NCBI GenBank assembly: GCA_964403075.1
Contig: CAYOEV010000002.1
Coordinates: 62,001 to 126,000, forward strand
Length of the DNA: 64,000 nucleotides
Source: CAYOEV01 sp964403075
Lineage (GTDB): Bacteria > Bacteroidota > Bacteroidia > Cytophagales > Cyclobacteriaceae
Direction: 5' to 3'
Both the position numbers and the translations under genes were made by a program. Shown in pieces: positions 46,368 through 55,274 of this stretch. Each line of letters opens with the position of its first letter. Position 1 is the stretch's first letter. Below the pieces are notes generated by a model. That model worked only from the letters and a program-made list of their open reading frames with translations, made no database searches and was not told where the DNA came from.

Positions 46368-47069
46368 ATGTTCGACCGATTCGCCATTTACTCCTCAGCC
46401 GATCAATTGGCGGAGACCTTTGCGATAGACGTTCCAGAAAGTTACCAGATTAGCTACAATGCAGGTCCCGGACAACTGCACCCAATCATTACCAGTGATG
46501 ATCCGAGGGGGTTGGCCTTTTTTTATTGGGGCCTGATGCCCAAATTGGCACATGACAAATCGATCAGCATGAAGCTGATTAACACGACGAGTGAAGTTTT
46601 AAGTAAACCCGGTTATCAAAAAAAGCTGCGCGTGGCGCGTTGTTTGATTCCTGTCAATGGTTTTTTTTTATGGAAAGTCATTTCCAAAAAGCAACAAACA
46701 CCTTATTATTTTTTTCCCAGACAAATGGAGCTCATGGGCATCGCCGGTTTGTGGGAAGAATCGGAAGATCTGGATGGCCAAGTCATCCATAGTTTTGTGG
46801 CAATAACGGTGCCCGTTTCACATTCCTTATCCGATTTTAGTCCCTGGATGCCCGCCCTATTGACCCCCTCGCTCGCCCTCGACTGGCTGTCTTCAGGCAT
46901 GAACGAAAACGCTGCCCTGCAATTGATTCAGCAAACGACAAATCATCACCCAGCATTGGAATCCCACCCGGTAAGCCCCAGAATCAGTCAACTGAAGATC
47001 AACCAACCGGACCTCATCCAACCCCGCCCGGCATCCGATCAACATGGCAACTATACGCTTTTTACTTAA
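46368..47069 (+). CDS. SRAP (HMCES/YedK)-family protein lacking the catalytic residues
   Basis: 233 residues with the SRAP fold pattern: YNAGPGQLHPIIT, FFYWGLMPK, NTTSEVL, ARCLIPVNGFFLWK and AGLWEE. True SRAP proteins begin Met-Cys-Gly-Arg, and the N-terminal Cys2 crosslinks to abasic DNA sites. Here the start is MFDRF, so position 2 is Phe. The Glu of GFYEW is Leu (L101) and the His of HDRMP is Ser (S158). The Asn of the DNA-binding NxxSE motif is kept (N72). An in-frame stop directly precedes the ATG, so no Cys-bearing start was missed. It may be a non-catalytic abasic-site or single-strand DNA binder; the biological role is unknown. Confidence 0.82.
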   Translation: MFDRFAIYSSADQLAETFAIDVPESYQISYNAGPGQLHPIITSDDPRGLAFFYWGLMPKLAHDKSISMKLINTTSEVLSKPGYQKKLRVARCLIPVNGFFLWKVISKKQQTPYYFFPRQMELMGIAGLWEESEDLDGQVIHSFVAITVPVSHSLSDFSPWMPALLTPSLALDWLSSGMNENAALQLIQQTTNHHPALESHPVSPRISQLKINQPDLIQPRPASDQHGNYTLFT

Positions 47070-47114
47070 TTAACCACTGTTTTTACTTATCTTTCACCGC
47101 GGGAAGGACGTTAT

Positions 47115-49028
47115 ATGCAGACTCGGAAACCTTTAGGCTCGCTCATTGCATGCATGCTCACCATTGCCGTTATCGGCCAGGATCTGGACAAGGAATATAA
47201 AATGGCTGAGCGCTATTTCACCGACCTCGACCTGACCAACGCCAGCGTCCACTACAATGTCATCATGGCAAGTGACCCGTCCTATGAAGATGTGGCCTAC
47301 AAAGCGGAGATTTGTTCCCTATTGACTTTTGCGCGAAATAAGGCGATGGGTGACTTTATGGCCATGCGAGAAATGTACGGTCAGGATCCCCTCTACAATT
47401 TTTGGCTCGGCAACATTTTCGCTGACAAATACCGGTTTTCTGAAGCCATCCAGGCGTTGAATGACTTCCTTCAATCAGACGCAAAAAAAGAAAAATTCTT
47501 TGTGGAAGATGCGCAATCACTCATTCAGGAGATCAATCGTTTAAAAGAAATTTTTAATGAACCCGGTGAGTATGAAATACACCAACTGGATGCCAGCATC
47601 AACAGCACTGGAGATGAACTGACCCCCGTGTTCTTTGAAGGGGAGGGGGAATTATTGTTCGCCTCTTCCCGTGATTCTGATGATCGTACCGATCCGGCCT
47701 TCTATATTTATCAGTCTAAGCAAAAATCTGACGGTAGCTGGGCGGCACCGGAAATGGTGACCGTGCTCGGGGAGTTCAACGAATACACGGCCAACCTCGA
47801 ATTTGTTTCCCGCGACAAAAAACTTTTTCAGTTTCGCGATGAAGGAGGGGGAGACCTTTTCTACAGCACGCCGGATGGTGGCACGGGATGGAGTATTCCC
47901 AAGGAGTTCGATGCCAAAATTCCAAGAGTGAAAATCCAGTCTCACTTTTTTATCAATGAGAACGAAACGAGGATCATCTATGTGTCGGATGAGAATTTCA
48001 ACCAAACCGGTTTAGATCTTTATCAAACGTATAAGAATCCAGAAACGGGGGAATGGTCTAAACCCGTTGCCATTTCAAACCGAATTAATAGTGAACTGGA
48101 TGAAGACACCCCATATCTATCTCCAGATGAAACCAGGTTGTATTTTAGTTCTAACCGGGACGGCACTGTCGGTGGATTCGATATATACATGTCTGAATTA
48201 GATCCTCAAACCAACTTGTGGTCGGTGCCTGTAAACCTTGGATTCCCCATCAATAGTCCGGATGATGACAAACATTTCAAACTAAATCCAGATCAACAGT
48301 CCGGCTACTTCGTTTCCGATCGCTACAGCTCTATCGGTGAACATGACATTTTCCTTTTTTGGAAGATTGACAAAGTTAAAATTCAAGGTAGAATCCTGGA
48401 GGCCAACAGCAAAAGACTCATTCCAAATGCCGAGGTGATCTTCAGGCCTAAACAATATCCGGATGAATATTTCCGGGCACAGTCCGATGCACAGGGGATT
48501 TATTCCAGTGCCATTGTTGCGGATGAAACGTTTGACGTGAACATCCGATTAGATGGCCAGGAAGTGTACAGTGATACTTACCTCATTCATCCTACAGATG
48601 GACTGGAAACTACTTATTTTCAGGATTTCATGGTCGACCTCGGTGATCAGGTGGAACCCGACCCACCGCTGACCCAACAAAAACCAGTGACCCGTAAGGC
48701 CAGCTTCTTTTATTTTGAGGTCGCTTCCACGCAACTAAGTGATGCGGTCAAAAATGAATTGACCCAATTGGCCGGACAATTGAAAAACAACGGTGAAACC
48801 ACCGTTAAAATTGGTGGACATGCTGATGGCCGAGGCCCGGACAGTCTGAATAAGAACCTATCCAACCAACGCGCCCAGAAAATTGCGCGGTTTTTACAAA
48901 CCCAGGGTATCGAGTTCCGACGCATGGAAATAGTTGGCTACGGCGAAACCCAGCCTCTGGCCACAAACGACGACGAAATGGAAGGCCGTGAACTAAACCG
49001 TCGGGTGGAAGTATTCATTAACGACTGA
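47115..49028 (+). CDS. OmpA-family protein with TPR, PD40 propeller and regulatory-like domain (PorE-like)
   Basis: 637 residues. A signal peptide is followed by a helical TPR-like part (about 25-150). A six-bladed PD40/WD40-like propeller comes next (about 165-430, repeats such as LYFSSNRDGTVGGFDIYMS). Then there is a carboxypeptidase-regulatory-like sandwich (about 435-520) and a C-terminal OmpA domain (about 540-637) with the peptidoglycan-binding pattern GHADGRG and NLSNQRAQ. This domain order is that of PorE, which links the type IX system to the cell wall. It is 28 bases before fabH but probably not functionally linked to it. Confidence 0.87.
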   Translation: MQTRKPLGSLIACMLTIAVIGQDLDKEYKMAERYFTDLDLTNASVHYNVIMASDPSYEDVAYKAEICSLLTFARNKAMGDFMAMREMYGQDPLYNFWLGNIFADKYRFSEAIQALNDFLQSDAKKEKFFVEDAQSLIQEINRLKEIFNEPGEYEIHQLDASINSTGDELTPVFFEGEGELLFASSRDSDDRTDPAFYIYQSKQKSDGSWAAPEMVTVLGEFNEYTANLEFVSRDKKLFQFRDEGGGDLFYSTPDGGTGWSIPKEFDAKIPRVKIQSHFFINENETRIIYVSDENFNQTGLDLYQTYKNPETGEWSKPVAISNRINSELDEDTPYLSPDETRLYFSSNRDGTVGGFDIYMSELDPQTNLWSVPVNLGFPINSPDDDKHFKLNPDQQSGYFVSDRYSSIGEHDIFLFWKIDKVKIQGRILEANSKRLIPNAEVIFRPKQYPDEYFRAQSDAQGIYSSAIVADETFDVNIRLDGQEVYSDTYLIHPTDGLETTYFQDFMVDLGDQVEPDPPLTQQKPVTRKASFFYFEVASTQLSDAVKNELTQLAGQLKNNGETTVKIGGHADGRGPDSLNKNLSNQRAQKIARFLQTQGIEFRRMEIVGYGETQPLATNDDEMEGRELNRRVEVFIND

Positions 49029-49056
49029 TTCTGATTAGATTGGCAAAAAAAACAAT

Positions 49057-50064
49057 ATGTATAGCTCAAGAATTGTGGGCATTGGTCACTACGTCCCCCA
49101 GAATGTAGTCACCAATAAAGACCTGGAAAAGATGATGGATACCAACGATGAGTGGATCGTGGAAAGAACGGGTATCAAAGAACGACGCTGGATAGATCCT
49201 GCCACTGATGACAGTCCGTCGGTCATGGGAACAAAAGCCGCCCGAGCCGCCATATCCAATGCAGGTCTTACACCTGATGACATTGACTTTATAATTTTCG
49301 CGACGCTGAGTCCTGATTACTACTTCCCGGGCCCAGGTGTGATGGTGCAGGAGCAATTGGGTATTAGAGAAGTAGGGGCATTAGACGTACGCAACCAGTG
49401 CTCGGGTTTCGTTTATGGACTTTCCGTGGCTGATCAATTCATCAAAACGGGCATGTATAAAAATGTGCTGCTGATCGGATCCGAAAATCATTCCGGCGGA
49501 TTAGACCGAACCACGCGGGGACGCAACGTTTCGGTCATCTTTGGTGATGGTGCGGGTGCTGTGGTGCTACAAAGAAGCGAGGACGAAACCCTGGGAGTCT
49601 TGTCTACCCATTTGCATTCGGAAGGCAAGCATGCGATGGAGCTGGCATTACCGGGACCGAGCACACAGCATTGGGTACCCGAAATCATTGCCGAAGGAGA
49701 AGTGGAGCATCCCAACTATTACCCAGTGATGAATGGCAACTTTGTGTTCAAACAAGCGGTGGTTCGCTTTGAAGAAGTGATCAATGAAGCCCTACAAGCC
49801 AATGGAAAAACCAAGGAAGATGTGGCATTACTCGTGCCCCATCAGGCCAACCTGAGAATTAGCCAGTTTATCCAAAAGAAAATGGGCTTGCGTGATGATC
49901 AGGTGTACAACAACATCATGCGGTACGGCAACACCACCGCCGCATCTATTCCCATCGCCGTGAGCGAAGCATGGCAGGAAGGGAAAATCAAAAAAGGCGA
50001 CCTGATTTGTTTGGCAGCCTTTGGATCCGGATTCACTTGGGCAAGCGCATTGATCAATTGGTAA
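49057..50064 (+). CDS. fabH: 3-oxoacyl-[acyl-carrier-protein] synthase III
   Basis: A 335-residue enzyme starting fatty acid synthesis from an acyl-CoA primer and malonyl-ACP. The catalytic C115 is in VRNQCSGFVYGL, the His in VPHQANLRI and the Asn in NTTAASIP. It is slightly longer than the E. coli enzyme but normal for Bacteroidota. A strong terminator follows. Confidence 0.95.
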   Translation: MYSSRIVGIGHYVPQNVVTNKDLEKMMDTNDEWIVERTGIKERRWIDPATDDSPSVMGTKAARAAISNAGLTPDDIDFIIFATLSPDYYFPGPGVMVQEQLGIREVGALDVRNQCSGFVYGLSVADQFIKTGMYKNVLLIGSENHSGGLDRTTRGRNVSVIFGDGAGAVVLQRSEDETLGVLSTHLHSEGKHAMELALPGPSTQHWVPEIIAEGEVEHPNYYPVMNGNFVFKQAVVRFEEVINEALQANGKTKEDVALLVPHQANLRISQFIQKKMGLRDDQVYNNIMRYGNTTAASIPIAVSEAWQEGKIKKGDLICLAAFGSGFTWASALINW

Positions 50065-50076
50065 CTGAGACATCAC

Positions 50077-50113
50077 CCACCACTGCCTCAACCGACAGCT
50101 GGTGGTTTTTTTT
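50077..50113 (+). terminator. Terminator after fabH
   Basis: CCACCA pairs with TGGTGG, with an inner CTG/CAG pairing, and is followed by eight T. It starts 12 bases past the stop codon. Confidence 0.9.
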
Positions 50114-50180
50114 GATTTAAGGCAGTAGCGCGCTTTTGCAACAATGTGCGTGGCAGCACTGATCAAAAACCAACTGATGT

Positions 50181-51029
50181 TTAGTTCACCTCTAACTTTT
50201 CATAGAAGCGGTAAAAATCGCGCAGCATGCGTACCTGCATCAGGTAATTGCCATGTTGGGCTTCCACATTCACGTACGGAATACCCTTTGAGCCACAGTA
50301 AACGGATAAGGAGCCATCATCCGTCATGGTTTCATTGTTTTGTAAGACTACATTGTAATTCAGGTTTTGGAAATAGGCAAACAATTGGATGTCTGTGACA
50401 AAAAAGAAATCATCCAAATCATAAATAGGATTCAGGTGAATGCCTTCCGCTTCATTCTCATAAATATCCATGTAAGAGGCAGCTGAGTATTTAGCCTCTG
50501 TATTGTTGTGAAGGGCCACCACCATACGGGTATCCAGATGATCTATCACAGACCTGGCCAGATTCCTTACTTTTTGATAGGCTTCCAAAGTGGAATCGCC
50601 AAAGGTGACCATAGATTGCCAGGTGCCGACATCCGTAAACATACGGTTGGGGTCTACCTCATAATGGTGCAATTCGTCCAGGTGAAATTCCAGGTTTCGA
50701 TGACCGCCATGTTTGAGTTGTACCAATCGACCACCCAATGAATCGATGACTTCCAAGGCCGCCGCCACGCTTGTGTTTTCATCGTCATGCAGGTTGACAT
50801 AGGTAGGTCCCTCTCCTTTCTCATATATTTCCAAAATAATTTCCGTGTCGCCAAGTGTAAATCGCTGCTGGTGTATGTCAGGAGCATTCCGATAGGAGCG
50901 GTACTCGAGATATGTACCGGTGGTGTCGATGTCAGGGATGGGGTCCAGGCTGAGACTGGCCACAGGTTGGGTCGTCTGGCAGGACAAGAGGACCACAAAA
51001 AAAAGCAAGGTGGGTACTGATGATTTCAT
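50181..51029 (-). CDS. Lipoprotein, possible M14-like zinc hydrolase
   Basis: 282 residues with a lipoprotein signal (MKSSVPTLLFFVVLLSC). The motif NLHDDENTS gives an HxxE pair, VVALHNNTE a later His and VNVEAQHG a Glu near the end. This resembles the zinc and catalytic layout of M14 carboxypeptidases or succinylglutamate-desuccinylase relatives. DPNRMFTD between them fits the substrate-binding Asn-Arg of the same fold. The assignment rests on motif spacing only and is tentative. The start at 51029 is chosen because it yields a compact lipoprotein signal; a start four codons earlier exists. Confidence 0.6.
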   Translation of the reverse strand: MKSSVPTLLFFVVLLSCQTTQPVASLSLDPIPDIDTTGTYLEYRSYRNAPDIHQQRFTLGDTEIILEIYEKGEGPTYVNLHDDENTSVAAALEVIDSLGGRLVQLKHGGHRNLEFHLDELHHYEVDPNRMFTDVGTWQSMVTFGDSTLEAYQKVRNLARSVIDHLDTRMVVALHNNTEAKYSAASYMDIYENEAEGIHLNPIYDLDDFFFVTDIQLFAYFQNLNYNVVLQNNETMTDDGSLSVYCGSKGIPYVNVEAQHGNYLMQVRMLRDFYRFYEKLEVN

Positions 51030-51104
51030 GGGAAGAACCATGTCTGGAAGATAAAGTAAAATCTAAAACGTTGTGCAGTCGTTAGTAAATTAAAACCCAA
51101 TTAA

Positions 51105-52298
51105 ATGGACGCAGAAAAAAACGAAACGCCCGATCGTCCGCCAGGAACTATTGCCCGCGTGCTGTGGTGGTGTGCCACCGCAATTCCAGAGATCATGAGC
51201 AAATGCCGTTCAGATGGCAACCGTGCCTCAATCATAGGTATGGGCACGCTATTTACTTTCTTATATGCGACCATCGCCTGGATCTATTTCTGGTCGATCA
51301 ACAGTACCAATCCATGGTTATACATTGGGTTGGGGCTATTCATGGGTTTTGGTATTCTGACCATAGACCGAATGCTCATTGCCTCTATCAAAGCAGGCAA
51401 AGTTCGGTTAGTGCCTACCGCCTTTCGCGTAGTGCTGGCCATCGCACTGGGTGCCTTCATTGCCCAGCCAGTGATACTATGGTTATTTCAGGAAGACCTG
51501 CAAGCAGAGGTGCAAATACTACAGGATGAAAAACTGGCCGAAAAAAATGCGGGTATACTGCAAATAAAGGATAAAAAAAATGCAGCACTGGAGGCCGAAC
51601 AAGCAGCGCTCCTTCAGCAGCAGTCCAATAAATATGCCGATGTCAATCAAGCCAGGCAGACCTACCAGGCAGAAATTGACGGCACGGGTGGTTCACAACG
51701 TTATGGCATTCGGGCAGTGGCAAAAGAAAAATTGAAAATATTGGAGCGCCAGGAAGAGGAATACCTCGAGCTGCAGGCCAATACACGACCGAGACTGGAC
51801 ACCATTGCCTTTCAACTGGCACAAATTGAAAGCGACTATCAACAAGAACTGAAAACCTATAAAGAAGAATTTGCCCCTGGCGGATTTCTCATTCAGGTGT
51901 CTGCCTTACAGTCTCTGCTCAAAAAAGACCCCACCGGTTCGCTGCGGGAACGCTATTGGCTGTTGTTGTTTATCCTCATCTTGTTCGAGCTGATTCCGAT
52001 TATAGCCAAAATTTTTCTACCCACAGGCACCTACGATCATCAGGTGGCCCTGCAGGATGAATGGGAATTAAGAAGCAGTCAGTCGGCGTTTGAAAAAAAG
52101 GTCGAGCTCTTCGAAGCGGAAAATACCTCTATAAAAACGCAAGATCTGAAACTGATGAAAGACTATTTTTCGCAGTCGGAAGGACCAAAAAAACAAAAGT
52201 CGAAGGAACACATCGATACCTGGATGAAAGGCAACGGCGCCAGTAAAAAGGACCTATGGACCTGGGTGAGGGATGAAGTATTGAACAAGCGCCCATAG
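51105..52298 (+). CDS. DUF4407 membrane protein
   Basis: 397 residues. Three membrane spans lie in the first 140 residues (IGMGTLFTFLYATIAWIYFW, LGLFMGFGILTIDRMLI, VVLAIALGAFIAQPVILWLF). A long coiled coil follows (about 145-275, rich in Glu/Gln/Lys), then a fourth span (LLLFILILFELIPIIAKIFL) and a cytoplasmic tail. The ITIDRMLI-type motif and this layout fit DUF4407. The function is unknown; a membrane scaffold or sensor role is a guess from architecture. Confidence 0.85.
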   Translation: MDAEKNETPDRPPGTIARVLWWCATAIPEIMSKCRSDGNRASIIGMGTLFTFLYATIAWIYFWSINSTNPWLYIGLGLFMGFGILTIDRMLIASIKAGKVRLVPTAFRVVLAIALGAFIAQPVILWLFQEDLQAEVQILQDEKLAEKNAGILQIKDKKNAALEAEQAALLQQQSNKYADVNQARQTYQAEIDGTGGSQRYGIRAVAKEKLKILERQEEEYLELQANTRPRLDTIAFQLAQIESDYQQELKTYKEEFAPGGFLIQVSALQSLLKKDPTGSLRERYWLLLFILILFELIPIIAKIFLPTGTYDHQVALQDEWELRSSQSAFEKKVELFEAENTSIKTQDLKLMKDYFSQSEGPKKQKSKEHIDTWMKGNGASKKDLWTWVRDEVLNKRP

Positions 52299-52373
52299 TC
52301 TAACGGCCCTGGTTCCCTAGCGAAACTGGTGCGACGCGCGTAAGAAACAATCGGATTTAGCCGGATGGTGAGA

Positions 52374-53129
52374 TTAGTTGTTTAACAAATCAAGCGCTGC
52401 CGCCTCAATCATTTGTACATAATCTTTGTTGCGGTAAGTATCCGGTGCATGTCCAATGCCCGTGTACCAGGTGCGTCCATTGTCAATGGCAAGGGTCCAT
52501 GCCATGGGATGGTTTGCACCCATCGTGCCGCCAGTATAAGAAGACTCATCTACAAAAAGTAAATCTGTCTTAGATGCAGATAAATCCCTAAAGTTGTACC
52601 ATTCATCAAAAATGGTCCATCGCTCGGGAAGATGGACATTGGAAGGATGGGCAGCACCTGAGATAAGTGTCGCCTCCTGCTGCGGTGGATGCCCGTCGAA
52701 ATAAGCGCCCACCATCTGATTGTAAAAAGGCCATTGGTATTCCGTATCTGTGGCTGAATGAATGCCCATGAACCTACCACCAGATCGATACCAATTCTCC
52801 ATTGCTACTTGCTGGACGCTGTCCAATATATCGCCGGTGGTATTCAAAAAGATGATCAGATTAAACTTTCGCAGCGAATCAGGATGAAAAAGAACCGCCT
52901 GATCGCTTAATGAGATGGACCAATTGTTTACGTCGGCCAATGAATCGAATAGATTTTGGCCATCGGAGATAGAGGCATGCCTAAACCCCTCAGTTTTAAA
53001 AAAAACCAAAACCTTCGGCATTGTTCCTGGCGCATCATCTGATTTACATGCATAGCCACCGAGCATGACCATGGTGAGTAGAATGTAGCACGAAATTTGA
53101 GCCTTGTTTATTTTTGAATATGAACCCAT
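52374..53129 (-). CDS. ThuA-like domain lipoprotein
   Basis: 251 residues from MGSYSKINK, with a lipoprotein signal ending LGGYAC. The body matches the ThuA (trehalose-utilisation) fold, a glutamine-amidotransferase-like domain: VLVFFKTEGFRHASI, GRFMGIHSATDTEY, YFDGHPP and the late AWTLAIDNGRTWYTGIGH. Exported ThuA proteins often act on sugars or sugar alcohols, but the reaction is not established. A 14-residue longer start is less likely. It is divergent from the OmpA/CHAT operon. Confidence 0.85.
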   Translation of the reverse strand: MGSYSKINKAQISCYILLTMVMLGGYACKSDDAPGTMPKVLVFFKTEGFRHASISDGQNLFDSLADVNNWSISLSDQAVLFHPDSLRKFNLIIFLNTTGDILDSVQQVAMENWYRSGGRFMGIHSATDTEYQWPFYNQMVGAYFDGHPPQQEATLISGAAHPSNVHLPERWTIFDEWYNFRDLSASKTDLLFVDESSYTGGTMGANHPMAWTLAIDNGRTWYTGIGHAPDTYRNKDYVQMIEAAALDLLNN

Positions 53130-53234
53130 CGTTAAATATAACCAGATCTTGAAATGCTTGTCAATAAGCAACGATAGGTTATGGTTTGAAAGGCTTAAAT
53201 TTAGCGACAGGAAACACTTGATCTGAACCTAAAC

Positions 53235-55274
53235 ATGTCTATGAACCGTCTCACAGGTATTTTCCTGTACCTTCTATTGGGTGGTCTGGTACCCACCATG
53301 GTATGCGGTCAACAGCTGGGGAAAGTCAACCAAGCCACCAAAAATGTACAGGTTTTTCATCCGAAAGTAAGCTTCGATGGCACCCAATTGGTCTTCATGG
53401 CCGATTACGACGGTCGCTCTAAACCGTATGTATCTGTCTGGGCCGGAACCGAGTGGAGTGACCCGCAACCAATATTTTCTCAGGAAATCAACGGTTTTTA
53501 CCAATTTGCTTATCCACAACTCAACGCCAATAACGACCGGCTGTATATCGCGGCCAGTGTAGGCGACACCTCAGATTTTGATATTTATTTCTCGGACAAG
53601 ACCAGGGGAGGCTGGACAGACCCCATTCCCATGAGTGATGTCATCAATACCGAAATGGACGAGACCGCTCCAGCCATTTCTACCAACGAAAGAAAACTCT
53701 TATTTACCCGGCCTCTTCCTGAAGAAGCCAAAGCAGATGATTTCTGCCAGCAAATATTCTTGGTCGAACAAACGCCAGATGGAGTATGGGATCGCGCGGT
53801 GCTGCTCTCCTCTGCCTACAACACAGGTTGTGAAGTGGCCCCTTTTTTCGCGCATGACAACAAAACCTTTTTCTTCAGTTCTTACAGGGATGTTGCCGAT
53901 TCGGCCGGTGCACGTCTCTCACGTAAAAATTTCAATGTTTTCTGGGCAAAAATCGATGGACTTTTTGAATTCCAGCCTAAGCCGATTTATCCCATCGTCA
54001 ATAAGGGTGCAGACCAGGTTTCCTTTAGCATGGATGCAGATCAAAACATCTATTATGGCTCAGGGGATATTTTCAAAAGCAGCGAAAAGAAAAGATCATC
54101 CCAGATTATTCACGGCATATTAGAGAGTGGTTATGAAAAAGAGTTGGTCACACAGCTGCAAGGGACGATCACAGATGATCAGGGCAACCCACTGGAGGCC
54201 ATTGTAGAAGTCATAGATCCTTTCACCTCCAAAGTGTATGACCAGCTAGAAAGCGACGAACGGGGCTACTACCAGTCTTTCCTACCAACGGAGGTGGATT
54301 TTCAGCTCGTTATTAGTAAGGATACCTACTCGGTTCAGTCCCGTTTACTTCGGACCACAGGCCCACGCGACACCTTCGACTTCGAACTGTTTAAACATGT
54401 AAAATTGTCCTTCAATGTGTTTGACTACGACTATTATTTTCCCTTGACTGCAAATGCCCAACTCGTAGACGATGCCTTCAATGAAGTGGATGCGAGCACC
54501 GTGTCCCCAAACGGTGGTACTGCATTTGACGTGGCATTGGGGCAAACCTATCACGTCATATTTTCCGCCCCCAATTACCGGAACGATACCCTGCACTTAC
54601 CCTTCGATAAAGAAGTACTTTTCCCGGAATATACCTTTGACATAGAACTCGAACGCGCGCTGTCCGGGGTAGATCTGGTATTTACCGACGATGAAACGGG
54701 CGAAAATCTTGATCTGGAAATCACCGTTTACAATGTCACCCGCAATGAAAAAATCACCAGACGGGTAAAAGATGGTAAAATCCACCTGGATTTACGAGAG
54801 GGGGAGGAGTACGAGATTAGCACCTCAGCCCAGGGGTACAGTTACTACACTGCGTCAGTGGATTTAACCAAAGCAGCCTCTCAAAAAGAGATCAAAGCTG
54901 AATTGAAGTCCATCGCCAATGCCTCTCTGGTTTTGGATAATATCACGTTCGAGTACAATTCGTATAACCTCAATGCCGCCTCCTACGAGGAACTCAATAA
55001 GCTGGTAGCGTATCTCCAGGCCAACGGCATCTATAAAGTACAAATCTCCGCATTCACGGACGACTCGGGTGGAGAAAATTACAATTTGAAGCTTTCCCGT
55101 AAACGCGCCAATTCTGTGTTGGAATACCTGCAGGACCATGCCATTAAAGCTACCCGATTGATCGCCATCGGCTATGGTGAAGAAAATCCGTTATTTCCAA
55201 ATAATTCCGAAGAAAACCGCGCCTTGAACAGACGGGTAGAATTTAAGATATTGAACCCCAATGAAAGCAATTAA
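53235..55274 (+). CDS. OmpA-family protein with PD40 propeller, first gene of the CHAT operon
   Basis: 679 residues with a signal peptide (MSMNRLTGIFLYLLLGGLVP...VCGQ; a start two codons later is equally good). The propeller spans about 30-300 (VSFDGTQLVFMADYDG, LLFTRPLPEEA, KTFFFSSYRD). A carboxypeptidase-regulatory-like domain (about 305-380) and two further beta-sandwiches follow. The OmpA domain (about 565-679) keeps the peptidoglycan-binding Asp and Arg (SAFTDDSGGENYNLKLSRKRA). It should span from outer membrane or periplasm to the wall. It lacks the TPR part of the paralogue at 47115-49028. It overlaps the next gene by 14 bases. Confidence 0.85.
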   Translation: MSMNRLTGIFLYLLLGGLVPTMVCGQQLGKVNQATKNVQVFHPKVSFDGTQLVFMADYDGRSKPYVSVWAGTEWSDPQPIFSQEINGFYQFAYPQLNANNDRLYIAASVGDTSDFDIYFSDKTRGGWTDPIPMSDVINTEMDETAPAISTNERKLLFTRPLPEEAKADDFCQQIFLVEQTPDGVWDRAVLLSSAYNTGCEVAPFFAHDNKTFFFSSYRDVADSAGARLSRKNFNVFWAKIDGLFEFQPKPIYPIVNKGADQVSFSMDADQNIYYGSGDIFKSSEKKRSSQIIHGILESGYEKELVTQLQGTITDDQGNPLEAIVEVIDPFTSKVYDQLESDERGYYQSFLPTEVDFQLVISKDTYSVQSRLLRTTGPRDTFDFELFKHVKLSFNVFDYDYYFPLTANAQLVDDAFNEVDASTVSPNGGTAFDVALGQTYHVIFSAPNYRNDTLHLPFDKEVLFPEYTFDIELERALSGVDLVFTDDETGENLDLEITVYNVTRNEKITRRVKDGKIHLDLREGEEYEISTSAQGYSYYTASVDLTKAASQKEIKAELKSIANASLVLDNITFEYNSYNLNAASYEELNKLVAYLQANGIYKVQISAFTDDSGGENYNLKLSRKRANSVLEYLQDHAIKATRLIAIGYGEENPLFPNNSEENRALNRRVEFKILNPNESN

